Shown piece by piece: positions 1 through 8,301 of a stretch of 64,000 nucleotides of DNA (position 1 is the stretch's first letter; each line of letters opens with the position of its first letter). Under the pieces are notes generated by a model that saw only the letters and a program-made list of their open reading frames with translations, was not told where the DNA came from and ran no database searches. The DNA is from Solimicrobium sp040544425. Lineage in GTDB: Bacteria; Pseudomonadota; Gammaproteobacteria; Burkholderiales; Burkholderiaceae_D. The stretch is from assembly GCA_040544425.1 (NCBI GenBank), contig JBEONO010000003.1, positions 267,027-331,026 on the forward strand, written 5' to 3'. The translations under genes and the position numbers were made by a program.

Positions 1-1
1 G

Positions 2-418
2 GTCAGCGACCGGGTCAGTGGACTGGATCTGGGCGCCGACGATTATCTGCAAAAACCATTCGAAATTTCAGAACTGCTGGCACGCATGCGCGCCGTGATC
101 CGTCGCAAAGGCAGTACCGCCGGAGCCATGCTAAGCAATGGCGTGGTGACGCTGGATCCGGTTACTCACGAGGCGCACACCGGCGAGGGCGCGCCGATTC
201 AATTATCCCGGCGCGAATTTGCCTTGCTGCAGGCGCTGCTGATCCGACCCGGCGCTATCCTGTCACGCAACGAGCTGGAAGAGCGGATCTATGGCTGGGG
301 TGAAGAAGTGGAAAGCAATGCGGTCGAGTTTCTGATTTATGTGTTGCGCAAAAAGCTGGGCAATAATTTGATTAAAAACGTCAGAGGTGCGGGATGGATG
401 GTCTCAAAAAGCGCATAA
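2..418 (+). CDS. OmpR-family response regulator, C-terminal part (partial)
   Basis: The 3' part of a two-component response regulator cut by the left window edge. The open frame runs from base 2, and its first residues contain GADDYLQKPF, the conserved end of a receiver domain including the Lys-Pro pair. A short linker follows, then a winged-helix DNA-binding domain typical of OmpR/PhoB proteins (LSRREFALLQALL, then VEFLIYVLRKKLG and a final GAGWMV wing). The phosphoacceptor Asp lies outside the window. It overlaps the sensor kinase gene by 25 bases, so the two are almost certainly co-transcribed as a cognate pair. The sequence resembles the QseB/PmrA/TctD branch, but I cannot name its target genes. 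Confidence 0.93.
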   Translation, partial: VSDRVSGLDLGADDYLQKPFEISELLARMRAVIRRKGSTAGAMLSNGVVTLDPVTHEAHTGEGAPIQLSRREFALLQALLIRPGAILSRNELEERIYGWGEEVESNAVEFLIYVLRKKLGNNLIKNVRGAGWMVSKSA

Positions 419-1761
419 GCACTTCGCTCCAGGCACAGCTTTCAATCTGGCTGTCAACGTCGATCCTGGGTGTGGCGGTCATTGCCGGCATGGTCGCCTT
501 TTATTCGGCGTTTGCCGAGGCCAATGAATTGCAAGACAATGCATTGAGTCAGATTGCCGCAGTCTTTGAGCACTATCAATTCGCCGATCTGCCGCAGAGC
601 CCGTATGCCGAGCTGCTTGATGCTGATCATGATTCGCATATTCTTGTCCAAATGCTTGATGTTGATTCATCTGAACTGACGCATCTTGAAACCAATGGGA
701 AACGCCAGCTGGTTTTGCCCGGAAAATTGCCTAACGGTTTTCAAACGGTTCGGGCCGATGGTGAAGCTTATCGCGTGTATGTCAAAACGCTCGCGTCCGG
801 ACACCGTCTGGCCGTGGTTCAGGATACGGGTGCACGTGACGAAATTGCCCACAACGGCGCGCTGCACACGGTGATGCCGTTCCTGATTCTGGTGCCGATT
901 CTGCTGCTGGTCGTTGGGCGCCTGATCCACATTATCTTCAAACCGATTGCGGATTTGTCCAATGCCATTGACCGGCGCAGTGAACACGAATTGCATCAGA
1001 TCGTCGCGACATCCCTGCCCAGTGAGGTACGCCCATTTGTGGACGCAATCAATCGACTGCTGCAACGCGTCGACAAATCCATTCAGGCCCAACAACGCTT
1101 CGTTGCCTCCGCCGCGCACGAGTTGCGCACTCCGCTTGCTGCCTTGTCCCTGCAGGCCGAACGCCTTGCCAATATCGAGATGACGCCCAAGGCCCAGGTC
1201 TTGTTTGCCCAGTTGCGGCGCGGTATCGAGCGCGGCCGGGATCTGATCGACCAGTTGTTGACCCTGGCGCGGGTACAGGTGACTCCAGTCAACTCTGCTG
1301 CACCAGTTTCAGTGCAGAGAATTTTTCGTCGGGTGCTGGAAGCAATGCTGCCGCTGGCCGAAGCAAAACGCATCGACCTGGGGGTCAGCAGCGATGAAGA
1401 TGCGCTGCTCAATGCTGACGAGCTGGAGCTCATGGTATTGGTAAAAAATCTGGTGGACAATGCAATCAGGTACACGCCGGAAGGTGGACGGGTGGATCTG
1501 TCGGTATCCTGTGTCGACGGCACCGCCACAGTGCAGATTGCTGACAACGGTCCGGGCATTCCGGAGGAAGAATGGAACAAGGTGTTCGAGCCGTTTTACC
1601 GCCTGCTGGGCAATGACGGGATCGGGTCAGGATTAGGTTTGTCGATAGTTCAAACAATAGCGAAACGGCTTGGCGCGCATATAGCATTTGGTTACAGCAA
1701 TGTGGCTGCGAAGTCAGGCCTGTTGGTCAGGGTAAATTTTGGTCATCATTCAACACAGTGA
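394..1761 (+). CDS. Two-component sensor histidine kinase
   Basis: A 455-aa inner-membrane sensor kinase, partner of the overlapping response regulator. There is one membrane segment near residues 17-40, a periplasmic sensing region to about 155, and a second membrane segment around 160-181. A dimerisation/phosphoacceptor domain follows with the H-box ASAAHELRTPLAAL (His242). The ATP-binding domain has the N-box NLVDNAIRY (Asn356), the G1 box ADNGPGIP (Asp384) and the G2 box GSGLGLSI. All catalytic motifs are intact. Architecture and size match the QseC/TctE type. The stimulus is unknown. The gene ends 8 bases before the next one, suggesting that the unusual 340-aa protein downstream is in the same transcript. 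Confidence 0.93.
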   Translation: MDGLKKRISTSLQAQLSIWLSTSILGVAVIAGMVAFYSAFAEANELQDNALSQIAAVFEHYQFADLPQSPYAELLDADHDSHILVQMLDVDSSELTHLETNGKRQLVLPGKLPNGFQTVRADGEAYRVYVKTLASGHRLAVVQDTGARDEIAHNGALHTVMPFLILVPILLLVVGRLIHIIFKPIADLSNAIDRRSEHELHQIVATSLPSEVRPFVDAINRLLQRVDKSIQAQQRFVASAAHELRTPLAALSLQAERLANIEMTPKAQVLFAQLRRGIERGRDLIDQLLTLARVQVTPVNSAAPVSVQRIFRRVLEAMLPLAEAKRIDLGVSSDEDALLNADELELMVLVKNLVDNAIRYTPEGGRVDLSVSCVDGTATVQIADNGPGIPEEEWNKVFEPFYRLLGNDGIGSGLGLSIVQTIAKRLGAHIAFGYSNVAAKSGLLVRVNFGHHSTQ

Positions 1762-1769
1762 GATAGGTT

Positions 1770-2792
1770 ATGGGTAACGAGATCAGCCTGGATACTTTGC
1801 AGCGCGCATTTGCCTGCGCATCCAATAAGGAAAAATTTAGTGCCGGTAGCGACTATCGCCGGGCGCACACGAGTCGCTGGGATATGTTCATCGATTGGCT
1901 GATTGACAGATGGGACCCGGCAAAGTCTGCGTTTGAAATCCGTGACAAGAAGCGGCAATTGATGAGAGTACTTCCTGATTTTGTCAGGAATCTGTTGAAT
2001 AATCCGGTTGGCCCGGATGGAAATTTATCGAAACCAATTGCGATTGAATTTGATGGTCGGAAATTCATACTCAAAAGTGACGGTGGCAAGCTGTGTTTGC
2101 TGGACTATGCCGATCCAAAAAAAATGCTGGAACTGGGGGACATCAACGAATTTAAAACGACCATGTTTAAAGCCTACCTGAGGGAATACTCCTGCACGGT
2201 CAGTGCATGTGCCCGGAATTTCAATTTGCAAGGCGTGAGTTTTTTTGGTGAAGAGGTGAACGCCGCGGACTTTGATGCAGCGCGGCGGGCAGGTGCTGAT
2301 TTAAACGGCGCGAAAATCATCGATAAATCTGACGGGCGTATTGCCAAATTGGCTCGCGACCTCAGCGCCATGCATGATCTGGGGAGGGTGCAGGGAGATA
2401 TTGGTCCATCTGACCTTATCCGAACCTGCGGGACTGACAAACGTTTAAATGAAAAAATCGCGGAGATGGGAATTCCTTTGCAAACGCTTGATTTGGACGC
2501 AGGCCCTTTAAATCACCCCGATTTTTGGTATCGTCCAGGCAGACTCGCTGAGGTTAGCGAACCAAGCGCCATTAAATTCGACCAGCATCGCTTTTTTCTG
2601 TCCATGATGGCTCTGCATACGGGCAGGCTGCCGACAAATGGAATCTATCAAAAACCAGAAATTAACGAATTTGTGAATGGTCTTGATTGCCCTGAGTCAT
2701 TGCGGGCGGAACTGAAATGGTTCATCTATGCGCCGTCGCAGCGAACTCTGAGCAAACCACTAGTCAATTATTTGACGAACGAGCAAAAATAA
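1770..2792 (+). CDS. Unknown protein with degenerate protein-kinase-like C-terminal half
   Basis: A 340-aa soluble protein with no signal peptide or membrane segment that I do not recognise as a named family. The C-terminal half reads like a eukaryotic-type kinase C-lobe. MHDLGRVQGDIGPSDLI (residues 201-217) matches the catalytic loop, keeping Asp210 but with Gln for His and Gly for the usual Lys. LDLDAG (240-245) stands where DFG should be. Asp271 followed by a hydrophobic helix and GRLP resembles subdomains IX-X. Arg325 in APSQR fits the conserved subdomain XI arginine. No clear glycine loop is visible in the N-lobe; Lys102 or Lys107 could be the ATP-binding lysine. The N-terminal part (residues 37-75) is helical with aromatic residues. 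It starts 8 bases after the sensor kinase. Candidate pseudokinase or divergent kinase, possibly an effector; the function is inference. Confidence 0.75.
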   Translation: MGNEISLDTLQRAFACASNKEKFSAGSDYRRAHTSRWDMFIDWLIDRWDPAKSAFEIRDKKRQLMRVLPDFVRNLLNNPVGPDGNLSKPIAIEFDGRKFILKSDGGKLCLLDYADPKKMLELGDINEFKTTMFKAYLREYSCTVSACARNFNLQGVSFFGEEVNAADFDAARRAGADLNGAKIIDKSDGRIAKLARDLSAMHDLGRVQGDIGPSDLIRTCGTDKRLNEKIAEMGIPLQTLDLDAGPLNHPDFWYRPGRLAEVSEPSAIKFDQHRFFLSMMALHTGRLPTNGIYQKPEINEFVNGLDCPESLRAELKWFIYAPSQRTLSKPLVNYLTNEQK

Positions 2793-2802
2793 GAGCCAAT
2801 TA

Positions 2803-3687
2803 CTAGCTTTGTCTCCGTAACACCAGGCCCAGCGCAATAGCAATCAAAATCCCGCCAATCAAATGCGCTGAAGTGATTTGCTCCCCCAAAAAGATTGCGC
2901 CCCACAGGACGCCAAACGGGGGAATTAAAAACGTCACGGTGAGCGATTTGACCGGGCCGATGTCGGCGATCAGACGGAAGAAGACGACGTAGGCCAGGGC
3001 GGTACAGACCAGGCCAAGACCGGCCAGCGCAGCCCACACACCCATACCTCCCCAGGAAACCGGCGTATTGGTCGCCACGCTAAACAGGAAGGGCGGCAAA
3101 ATCAGGGCGGTTGCGCCGAGCTGACTGCCGAGCGCGACCAGTTTGCTGTCCAGCCCGCCCAGATCGGACACCCAGCGCTTGGTTAAAAAACCAGCCAGGC
3201 CATAACAGCTGGTTGCTAACAGACAGGCCAGTGCACCCAGCAAGAGTTGTCCATCCATCACCATCGGTCCGGTGCGGGTCAGGACTGCCACACCACTTAA
3301 ACCGAATAACACACCGAGCAATTTAATGAGGGTAAATTTTTCCGAGAAAAACAGGCTGCCGATCACAATTCCCATTAATGGCGTGGTGGCATTGAAAATT
3401 GCCGAATAACCGGCGGGCAGATAGAGTGCCGCGATGTTGTACATGACTACCGGGATGCCGGAACTGATGGTGCCCAGCAGTAGCAAGGACTTAAATTTTC
3501 CGTTGAACTGCAGGCGGAATTTCATTAAAAACAAAATCACCAGCAATCCGGTCGAGGAAAGCAGGACACGGAAAAATGAGGTCGGCAATACACCCAACAC
3601 CGGCACGATGATGCGCATAAATAAAAAGCTCGCGCCCCAGATGGCGGACAAGCCAAACAGTCTTACCAGATCGGCAGTTTTCAACAT
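2803..3687 (-). CDS. EamA/DMT-superfamily transporter
   Basis: A 294-aa integral membrane protein with about ten hydrophobic segments arranged as two EamA repeats (the first begins GLSAIWGASFLFMRI, the second near GALACLLATSCYGLAGFL). Members of this drug/metabolite transporter superfamily export amino acids, metabolites or drugs; the substrate cannot be told from sequence. I chose the ATG at 3687, which follows a GGGGA Shine-Dalgarno. An in-frame ATG 33 bases upstream would add an 11-residue extension (MPGLKFIHRGL) not typical of the family. The gene is convergent with the kinase-like gene and divergent from the RND operon. Confidence 0.88.
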   Translation of the reverse strand: MLKTADLVRLFGLSAIWGASFLFMRIIVPVLGVLPTSFFRVLLSSTGLLVILFLMKFRLQFNGKFKSLLLLGTISSGIPVVMYNIAALYLPAGYSAIFNATTPLMGIVIGSLFFSEKFTLIKLLGVLFGLSGVAVLTRTGPMVMDGQLLLGALACLLATSCYGLAGFLTKRWVSDLGGLDSKLVALGSQLGATALILPPFLFSVATNTPVSWGGMGVWAALAGLGLVCTALAYVVFFRLIADIGPVKSLTVTFLIPPFGVLWGAIFLGEQITSAHLIGGILIAIALGLVLRRQS

Positions 3688-3835
3688 CAATCCCCGGTGA
3701 ATGAATTTCAAACCCGGCATTCTGACACTGTTCTACTTCCGGCGCTCGCATTCTGGCCGCAAATCACACGATTCGAAAAAGTGCCAGCTGTTTTGCTGTG
3801 CGGTTTTTGGCCTGCCAAGTGTCAATAAGTATTTT

Positions 3836-3844
3836 TGCTATAAT
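3836..3844 (+). promoter_or_regulatory. Extended -10 promoter of the RND efflux operon
   Basis: TGCTATAAT is a perfect sigma-70 -10 hexamer preceded by the extended TGN element, 38 bases before the permease start codon. No good -35 hexamer lies at 17 bases, which is acceptable for an extended -10 promoter. It is the only obvious promoter in the gap between the divergent EamA gene and the pump operon. Confidence 0.5.
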
Positions 3845-3881
3845 TCGTCCCCTCCGTTGCAGCCATTTGAAAAAAGAAACT

Positions 3882-6800
3882 ATGTGGATTGTTAATATTG
3901 CTCTGCGCCGTCCTTACACATTTATCGTGATGGCGCTGCTAATCCTGCTGGCTACTCCGCTGGTGCTGTTCAAAATGGCTACCGATATTTTTCCTGAAAT
4001 CGACATCCCGGTGGTCAGCATTATCTGGAACTATTCCGGCCTGTCGGCGCAGGATATGGGGGCACGCATTACCGCTGCGACGGAACGCAGCCTGACCACC
4101 ACGGTCAATGATATTGAACATGTCGAATCACAAACTTTGAGTGGTGTAGCAGTCGTTAAAGTATTCTTTCAACCGAATGCGAATATCCAGACCGCGATCG
4201 CCCAGGTCGTGGCAATTTCTCAGGCACAGTTGCGCGGACTGCCGCCCGGTACGACGCCACCGCTGGTGATCAAATATTCTGCATCAAGCATTCCGGTGAT
4301 CCAGCTTGGTCTGTCAAGTTCTACATTGACTGAACAGGCACTGAGCGATAACGCCCTCAATTTCCTCCGCCCGCAGCTGGTGACTGTGCCCGGTGCGGCG
4401 GTTCCTTATCCATTTGGCGGAAAGAGCCGAGTGGTGTCGGTCGACCTGGATACCGAGGCGATGTTATCCAAAGGGCTGACGCCAACTGATATCGTCAACG
4501 CAGTCAATGCGCAGAACCTGACTCTGCCATCGGGAACGATGAAAATGGGCTCGGACGAATATTATGTCAGCCTGAACGGCTCCACCGACACCGTGCCGGA
4601 ATTAAATAATCTGCCGGTCGTTTCAAAAAGTGGTGCGACCACCTATCTGTCAGAAGTTGCCCGGGTCCGCGACGGTTTCTCGCCGCAAACCAATATCGTG
4701 CGCCAGAACGGCGAACGTGGCGTGCTGATCTCGATCCTGAAAAACGGCAACGCTTCAACGCTGGAAGTGGTCAGCAAACTGCGCGCCATGCTGCCGACGG
4801 CGATGCAGAGTTTGCCCAAAGAGATCACGGTCAAACCCCTGTTTGATCAATCCGTATTTGTTCGTGCCGCAATTACCGGGGTTGTCCATGAGGCGATTAT
4901 CGCCGCACTGCTGACCGCTGCGATGATCCTGCTGTTTTTGGGGAACTGGCGCAGCACCTGCATTATCGCGGTGTCGATTCCGCTGTCGATTCTGTCCTCA
5001 ATTATCGCGCTGTATATGATTGGTGAAACGATCAATATCATGACGCTGGGCGGATTGGCACTGGCAGTCGGTATTCTGGTGGATGATGCGACGGTGACGA
5101 TTGAAAATATCGAACGACATCTGCACCTCGGTTCGGATCTGCACAAAGCGATTCTGGACGGTGCCGGTGAAATTGCCATCCCTGCGTTTGTGTCGACGCT
5201 GTGTATCTGTATCGTATTCGTGCCGATGTTCTTCTTGACTGGTGTCGCCAAATTCCTGTTTGTGCCGTTGGCTGAAGCGGTCGTGTTTGCGATGATGGCC
5301 TCGTATGTGTTGTCCCGCACTCTGGTGCCGACCATGGTGATGTTGATGATGGACCGGGCCCACGACGATCCGAACGCGCAACCGAGTTTGTTGAAACGGG
5401 TCTATCGGCGCTTTGATGCCGGGTTCGAACAGTTCCGCGGTGGCTACGTCATCATCCTGTCGAAACTGCTGACCCATCGCAGGCAATTCGGCAGCCTGTT
5501 TTTGGGATTTTGTATTTTGTCGCTCGGGCTGGTATTTTTTCTGGGACGCGATTTTTTCCCAACCGTAGACTCCGGTCAGATTCGTTTGCACATGCGTGCG
5601 CCGACCGGAACCCGTATTGAAGAGACCGCCAGAATTGCCGATGAGGTCGAGAAAAAAATCCGCGAGATGATCCCGGCAGCGGAACTGGAAACCATTCTCG
5701 ACAATCTGGGCGTGCCGTACAGCGGGATCAATCTGTCATACAGCAATTCGGGCACCATCGGCACCATGGATGGTGAAATCCTGATTTCCCTGCACGCCGA
5801 GCACAAGCCCAGCGCGCAGTATGTCAACCGATTACGCAATGAATTGCCGAGGTTGTTTCCGGGCGTGGAATTTTATTTCCAGCCTGCCGACATCGTCACG
5901 CAAATTCTGAATTTTGGATTGCCCGCCGCGCTCGACGTGCAGATCTCCGGCAGCGATGTGGCGACCAACAATCAATTCGCCAGCAGGTTGATGAAGCAGG
6001 TCAAGCAAATCCCCGGTGCGGTCGATGTGCATATTCAACAGAAACTGGATCTGCCGACGGTGGCACTGACCATGGATCGCAGTCAGTTAAAACAGCTCGG
6101 CATGAATCCGGTTGATGTGGCGCAGAATGTGCTGGTGTCCTTGTCAGGCAGCTTTCAGACTGCACCGGCCTTCTGGCTCAATCCGAAGAATGGGATTGTG
6201 TACAGCATTGCCGTGCAGACGCCCCAGTATCAGGTCAGTGATCTGGATGCCTTGATGCGCACGCCAGTCAGGTCGGCTGCCAATCCTGGCGTTGCGCCGC
6301 AGATTCTGGGCAATCTGGTGCGGGTCGCGCCGGCCGAGCAAGTCGCGGTAGCCTCACATTACAACATCGCTTCGGTGATCGATCTGTATGTCAGCGTTGA
6401 CGGGCGCGATCTGGGCTCAGTAGCGGGGCAGGTTGAAACATTGGTTGATCAGATTCGTACCGAATTGCCTCGCGGTGCTCATATCACAATCCGCGGTCAG
6501 GTAGAGACGATGAAGTCTTCGTTCATCGGTCTGGGTGTCGGTTTGCTGTTGGCGATTGTGCTGGTGTATCTGCTGATCGTGGTTAACTTCCAGTCCTGGG
6601 TCGATCCATTCATTATTATTACCGCCTTGCCTGCCGCGCTGGCAGGGATAGTCTGGATGCTGTTCCTGACCGGCACCACGCTGAGCGTGCCGGCGCTGAC
6701 CGGTGCCATCATGACCATGGGTGTGGCCACGGCGAACAGTATTTTGATGGTCTCGTTTGCCCGCCAGTGTATGCAGGACGGCATGCCGCCATTGTCTGCG

Positions 6801-7064
6801 GCACTGGAAGCTGGCGCCACGCGGATCCGTCCGGTGGTGATGACTGCGCTGGCGATGATTATCGGGATGATTCCGATGGCCATCGGCTTTGGCGAAGGTG
6901 CAGAACAGAATGCACCGCTGGGACGCGCCGTAATCGGTGGTTTGCTATTTGCCACCGTATCTACCTTATTTTTTGTGCCGGTCGTATTTGCCGCCATCCA
7001 TCGTCATTTAGAACAGCAGACCAGGCAAGCTCCGATGCCGCTGCCAGAACCAGGGAATACTTAA
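3882..7064 (+). CDS. RND efflux transporter, inner-membrane permease
   Basis: A 1060-aa resistance-nodulation-division permease that exports drugs or other hydrophobic compounds using the proton gradient, as a trimer spanning inner membrane and periplasm. It has the usual internally repeated layout of twelve membrane helices and two large periplasmic loops. The TM4 motif GILVDDATVTIENIE carries the adjacent proton-relay aspartates (Asp401-Asp402), which argues for a hydrophobic-compound pump and not a CusA/CzcA metal pump. The start is the ATG before WIVNIALRRP, preceded by AAAAAGAAAC; an upstream in-frame ATG at 3798 would add 28 residues and precede the promoter. It is the first gene of a three-gene pump operon. 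Confidence 0.95.
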   Translation: MWIVNIALRRPYTFIVMALLILLATPLVLFKMATDIFPEIDIPVVSIIWNYSGLSAQDMGARITAATERSLTTTVNDIEHVESQTLSGVAVVKVFFQPNANIQTAIAQVVAISQAQLRGLPPGTTPPLVIKYSASSIPVIQLGLSSSTLTEQALSDNALNFLRPQLVTVPGAAVPYPFGGKSRVVSVDLDTEAMLSKGLTPTDIVNAVNAQNLTLPSGTMKMGSDEYYVSLNGSTDTVPELNNLPVVSKSGATTYLSEVARVRDGFSPQTNIVRQNGERGVLISILKNGNASTLEVVSKLRAMLPTAMQSLPKEITVKPLFDQSVFVRAAITGVVHEAIIAALLTAAMILLFLGNWRSTCIIAVSIPLSILSSIIALYMIGETINIMTLGGLALAVGILVDDATVTIENIERHLHLGSDLHKAILDGAGEIAIPAFVSTLCICIVFVPMFFLTGVAKFLFVPLAEAVVFAMMASYVLSRTLVPTMVMLMMDRAHDDPNAQPSLLKRVYRRFDAGFEQFRGGYVIILSKLLTHRRQFGSLFLGFCILSLGLVFFLGRDFFPTVDSGQIRLHMRAPTGTRIEETARIADEVEKKIREMIPAAELETILDNLGVPYSGINLSYSNSGTIGTMDGEILISLHAEHKPSAQYVNRLRNELPRLFPGVEFYFQPADIVTQILNFGLPAALDVQISGSDVATNNQFASRLMKQVKQIPGAVDVHIQQKLDLPTVALTMDRSQLKQLGMNPVDVAQNVLVSLSGSFQTAPAFWLNPKNGIVYSIAVQTPQYQVSDLDALMRTPVRSAANPGVAPQILGNLVRVAPAEQVAVASHYNIASVIDLYVSVDGRDLGSVAGQVETLVDQIRTELPRGAHITIRGQVETMKSSFIGLGVGLLLAIVLVYLLIVVNFQSWVDPFIIITALPAALAGIVWMLFLTGTTLSVPALTGAIMTMGVATANSILMVSFARQCMQDGMPPLSAALEAGATRIRPVVMTALAMIIGMIPMAIGFGEGAEQNAPLGRAVIGGLLFATVSTLFFVPVVFAAIHRHLEQQTRQAPMPLPEPGNT

Positions 7065-7065
7065 T

Positions 7066-8301
7066 ATGACTGAAAATCGTCACGCCAAAATGGCCATGCA
7101 CGCCGGTACCACTGATTCCCAACATCATCTCAAGCATGGCACGATCGTGCGTCGCGCCAAACTGGTTGCGACCTCGATTGTGGTGCTGCTGCTGATCGCT
7201 GCGGCGATCACGAGCGGTGTTCACGTGCTGCACAACCGGAACCTGGCCAACGCGACCGAAGAACACGCGCGGGTCTATGTGACCACAATTCATGCTACCA
7301 GCGACGCCAAAGGTCAGGCGGTGACATTGCCCGCTACCTTGCAGGGAATTATCGAAGCGCCGATCTTCGCGCGCAGCAGTGGTTATGTACTGCGCTGGAA
7401 TAAAGATATCGGCAGCAGCGTTGCCAAGGATGAAGTGCTCGCGCTAATCGATACCCCGGAAGTGGACGCGCAATTGGCACAGGCGACAGCTGCCCGGGCG
7501 CAGCAGGCAGCAAGCCTGGATCTGGCCAAAACCACGGCGGAGCGCTGGGAAGAATTGCGCAAGAAAGACGCGGTCACGCAACAGGACTTGAATGAGAAAC
7601 GCAGCGCCTATACCCAGGCTGTTGCCAATCTGGCCGCTGCTGACGCGGATATGCTGCGTTTGAAAAAACTGGAAAGTTTCAAGAAAATACTCGCTCCGTT
7701 TTCCGGAGTCATTACCCGCCGTGATGTGGAGATCGGTGATCTGGTAAGCGGTGGCAATGGCGGCAATGGTGGCACGGGGCGCGCCTTATTTACTTTGGCT
7801 AAAGTGGATCCGATCCGCCTGTACGTGTACGTGCCGCAAACCTACGCACAACGCATCAAGATTGACGATCCGGTGTCGGTGACCCTGACTGAACATCCGG
7901 GTGAGCCGGTGCAGGGCAAGGTCAAGCATATCGCCGGTGCGATTGATGCGGCAACACGCAGCCTGCAGGTTGAGATCAACTTGCCCAATCATGATGGCAA
8001 GCTGTTGGCGGGCTCTTATGTGCAGGTCACGCTAACTGCTGGGGGCGCGCCACATATTTTGCGTGTGCCTTCCAACGCATTGTTGTTTCGTCCGATCGGC
8101 ACGCAGGTGGCTGTAGTCGATAATGCAGGCCACGTGAAACTGCACACCGTCACGGTTGGGCATGATTTTGGCACGACCGTGGAGATATTGAGTGGCATCA
8201 GTGCCGAGGACGAATTGGTCTTGAATCCTGCTGATTCGCTGGCCGACAACGATGTCGTGACGGTCGCCAAGCCAGACACTGCCGGAAAGCCTCATTCATG
8301 A
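7066..8301 (+). CDS. RND efflux periplasmic adaptor (membrane fusion protein)
   Basis: A 411-aa membrane fusion protein that links the permease to the outer-membrane channel. An uncleaved-looking membrane anchor spans about residues 34-55; there is no lipobox. A barrel-sandwich/lipoyl half-motif (GIIEAPIFARSSGYV), an alpha-hairpin rich in Ala and Gln (about 120-190), the second lipoyl half (ILAPFSGVITRRDVEIGDLV) and beta-barrel and membrane-proximal domains follow. A small glycine/asparagine-rich insertion (GGNGGNGGTG) sits after the second lipoyl half. It starts one base after the permease stop codon, so translation is probably coupled. The length is normal for the family. Confidence 0.95.
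   Translation: MTENRHAKMAMHAGTTDSQHHLKHGTIVRRAKLVATSIVVLLLIAAAITSGVHVLHNRNLANATEEHARVYVTTIHATSDAKGQAVTLPATLQGIIEAPIFARSSGYVLRWNKDIGSSVAKDEVLALIDTPEVDAQLAQATAARAQQAASLDLAKTTAERWEELRKKDAVTQQDLNEKRSAYTQAVANLAAADADMLRLKKLESFKKILAPFSGVITRRDVEIGDLVSGGNGGNGGTGRALFTLAKVDPIRLYVYVPQTYAQRIKIDDPVSVTLTEHPGEPVQGKVKHIAGAIDAATRSLQVEINLPNHDGKLLAGSYVQVTLTAGGAPHILRVPSNALLFRPIGTQVAVVDNAGHVKLHTVTVGHDFGTTVEILSGISAEDELVLNPADSLADNDVVTVAKPDTAGKPHS

Noticed and set aside
4998..5591. Leftward 197-codon frame inside the RND permease gene
   Set aside because: Composition is Gln/His/Arg-rich, typical of the complement of a real gene; the permease frame has full family motifs.
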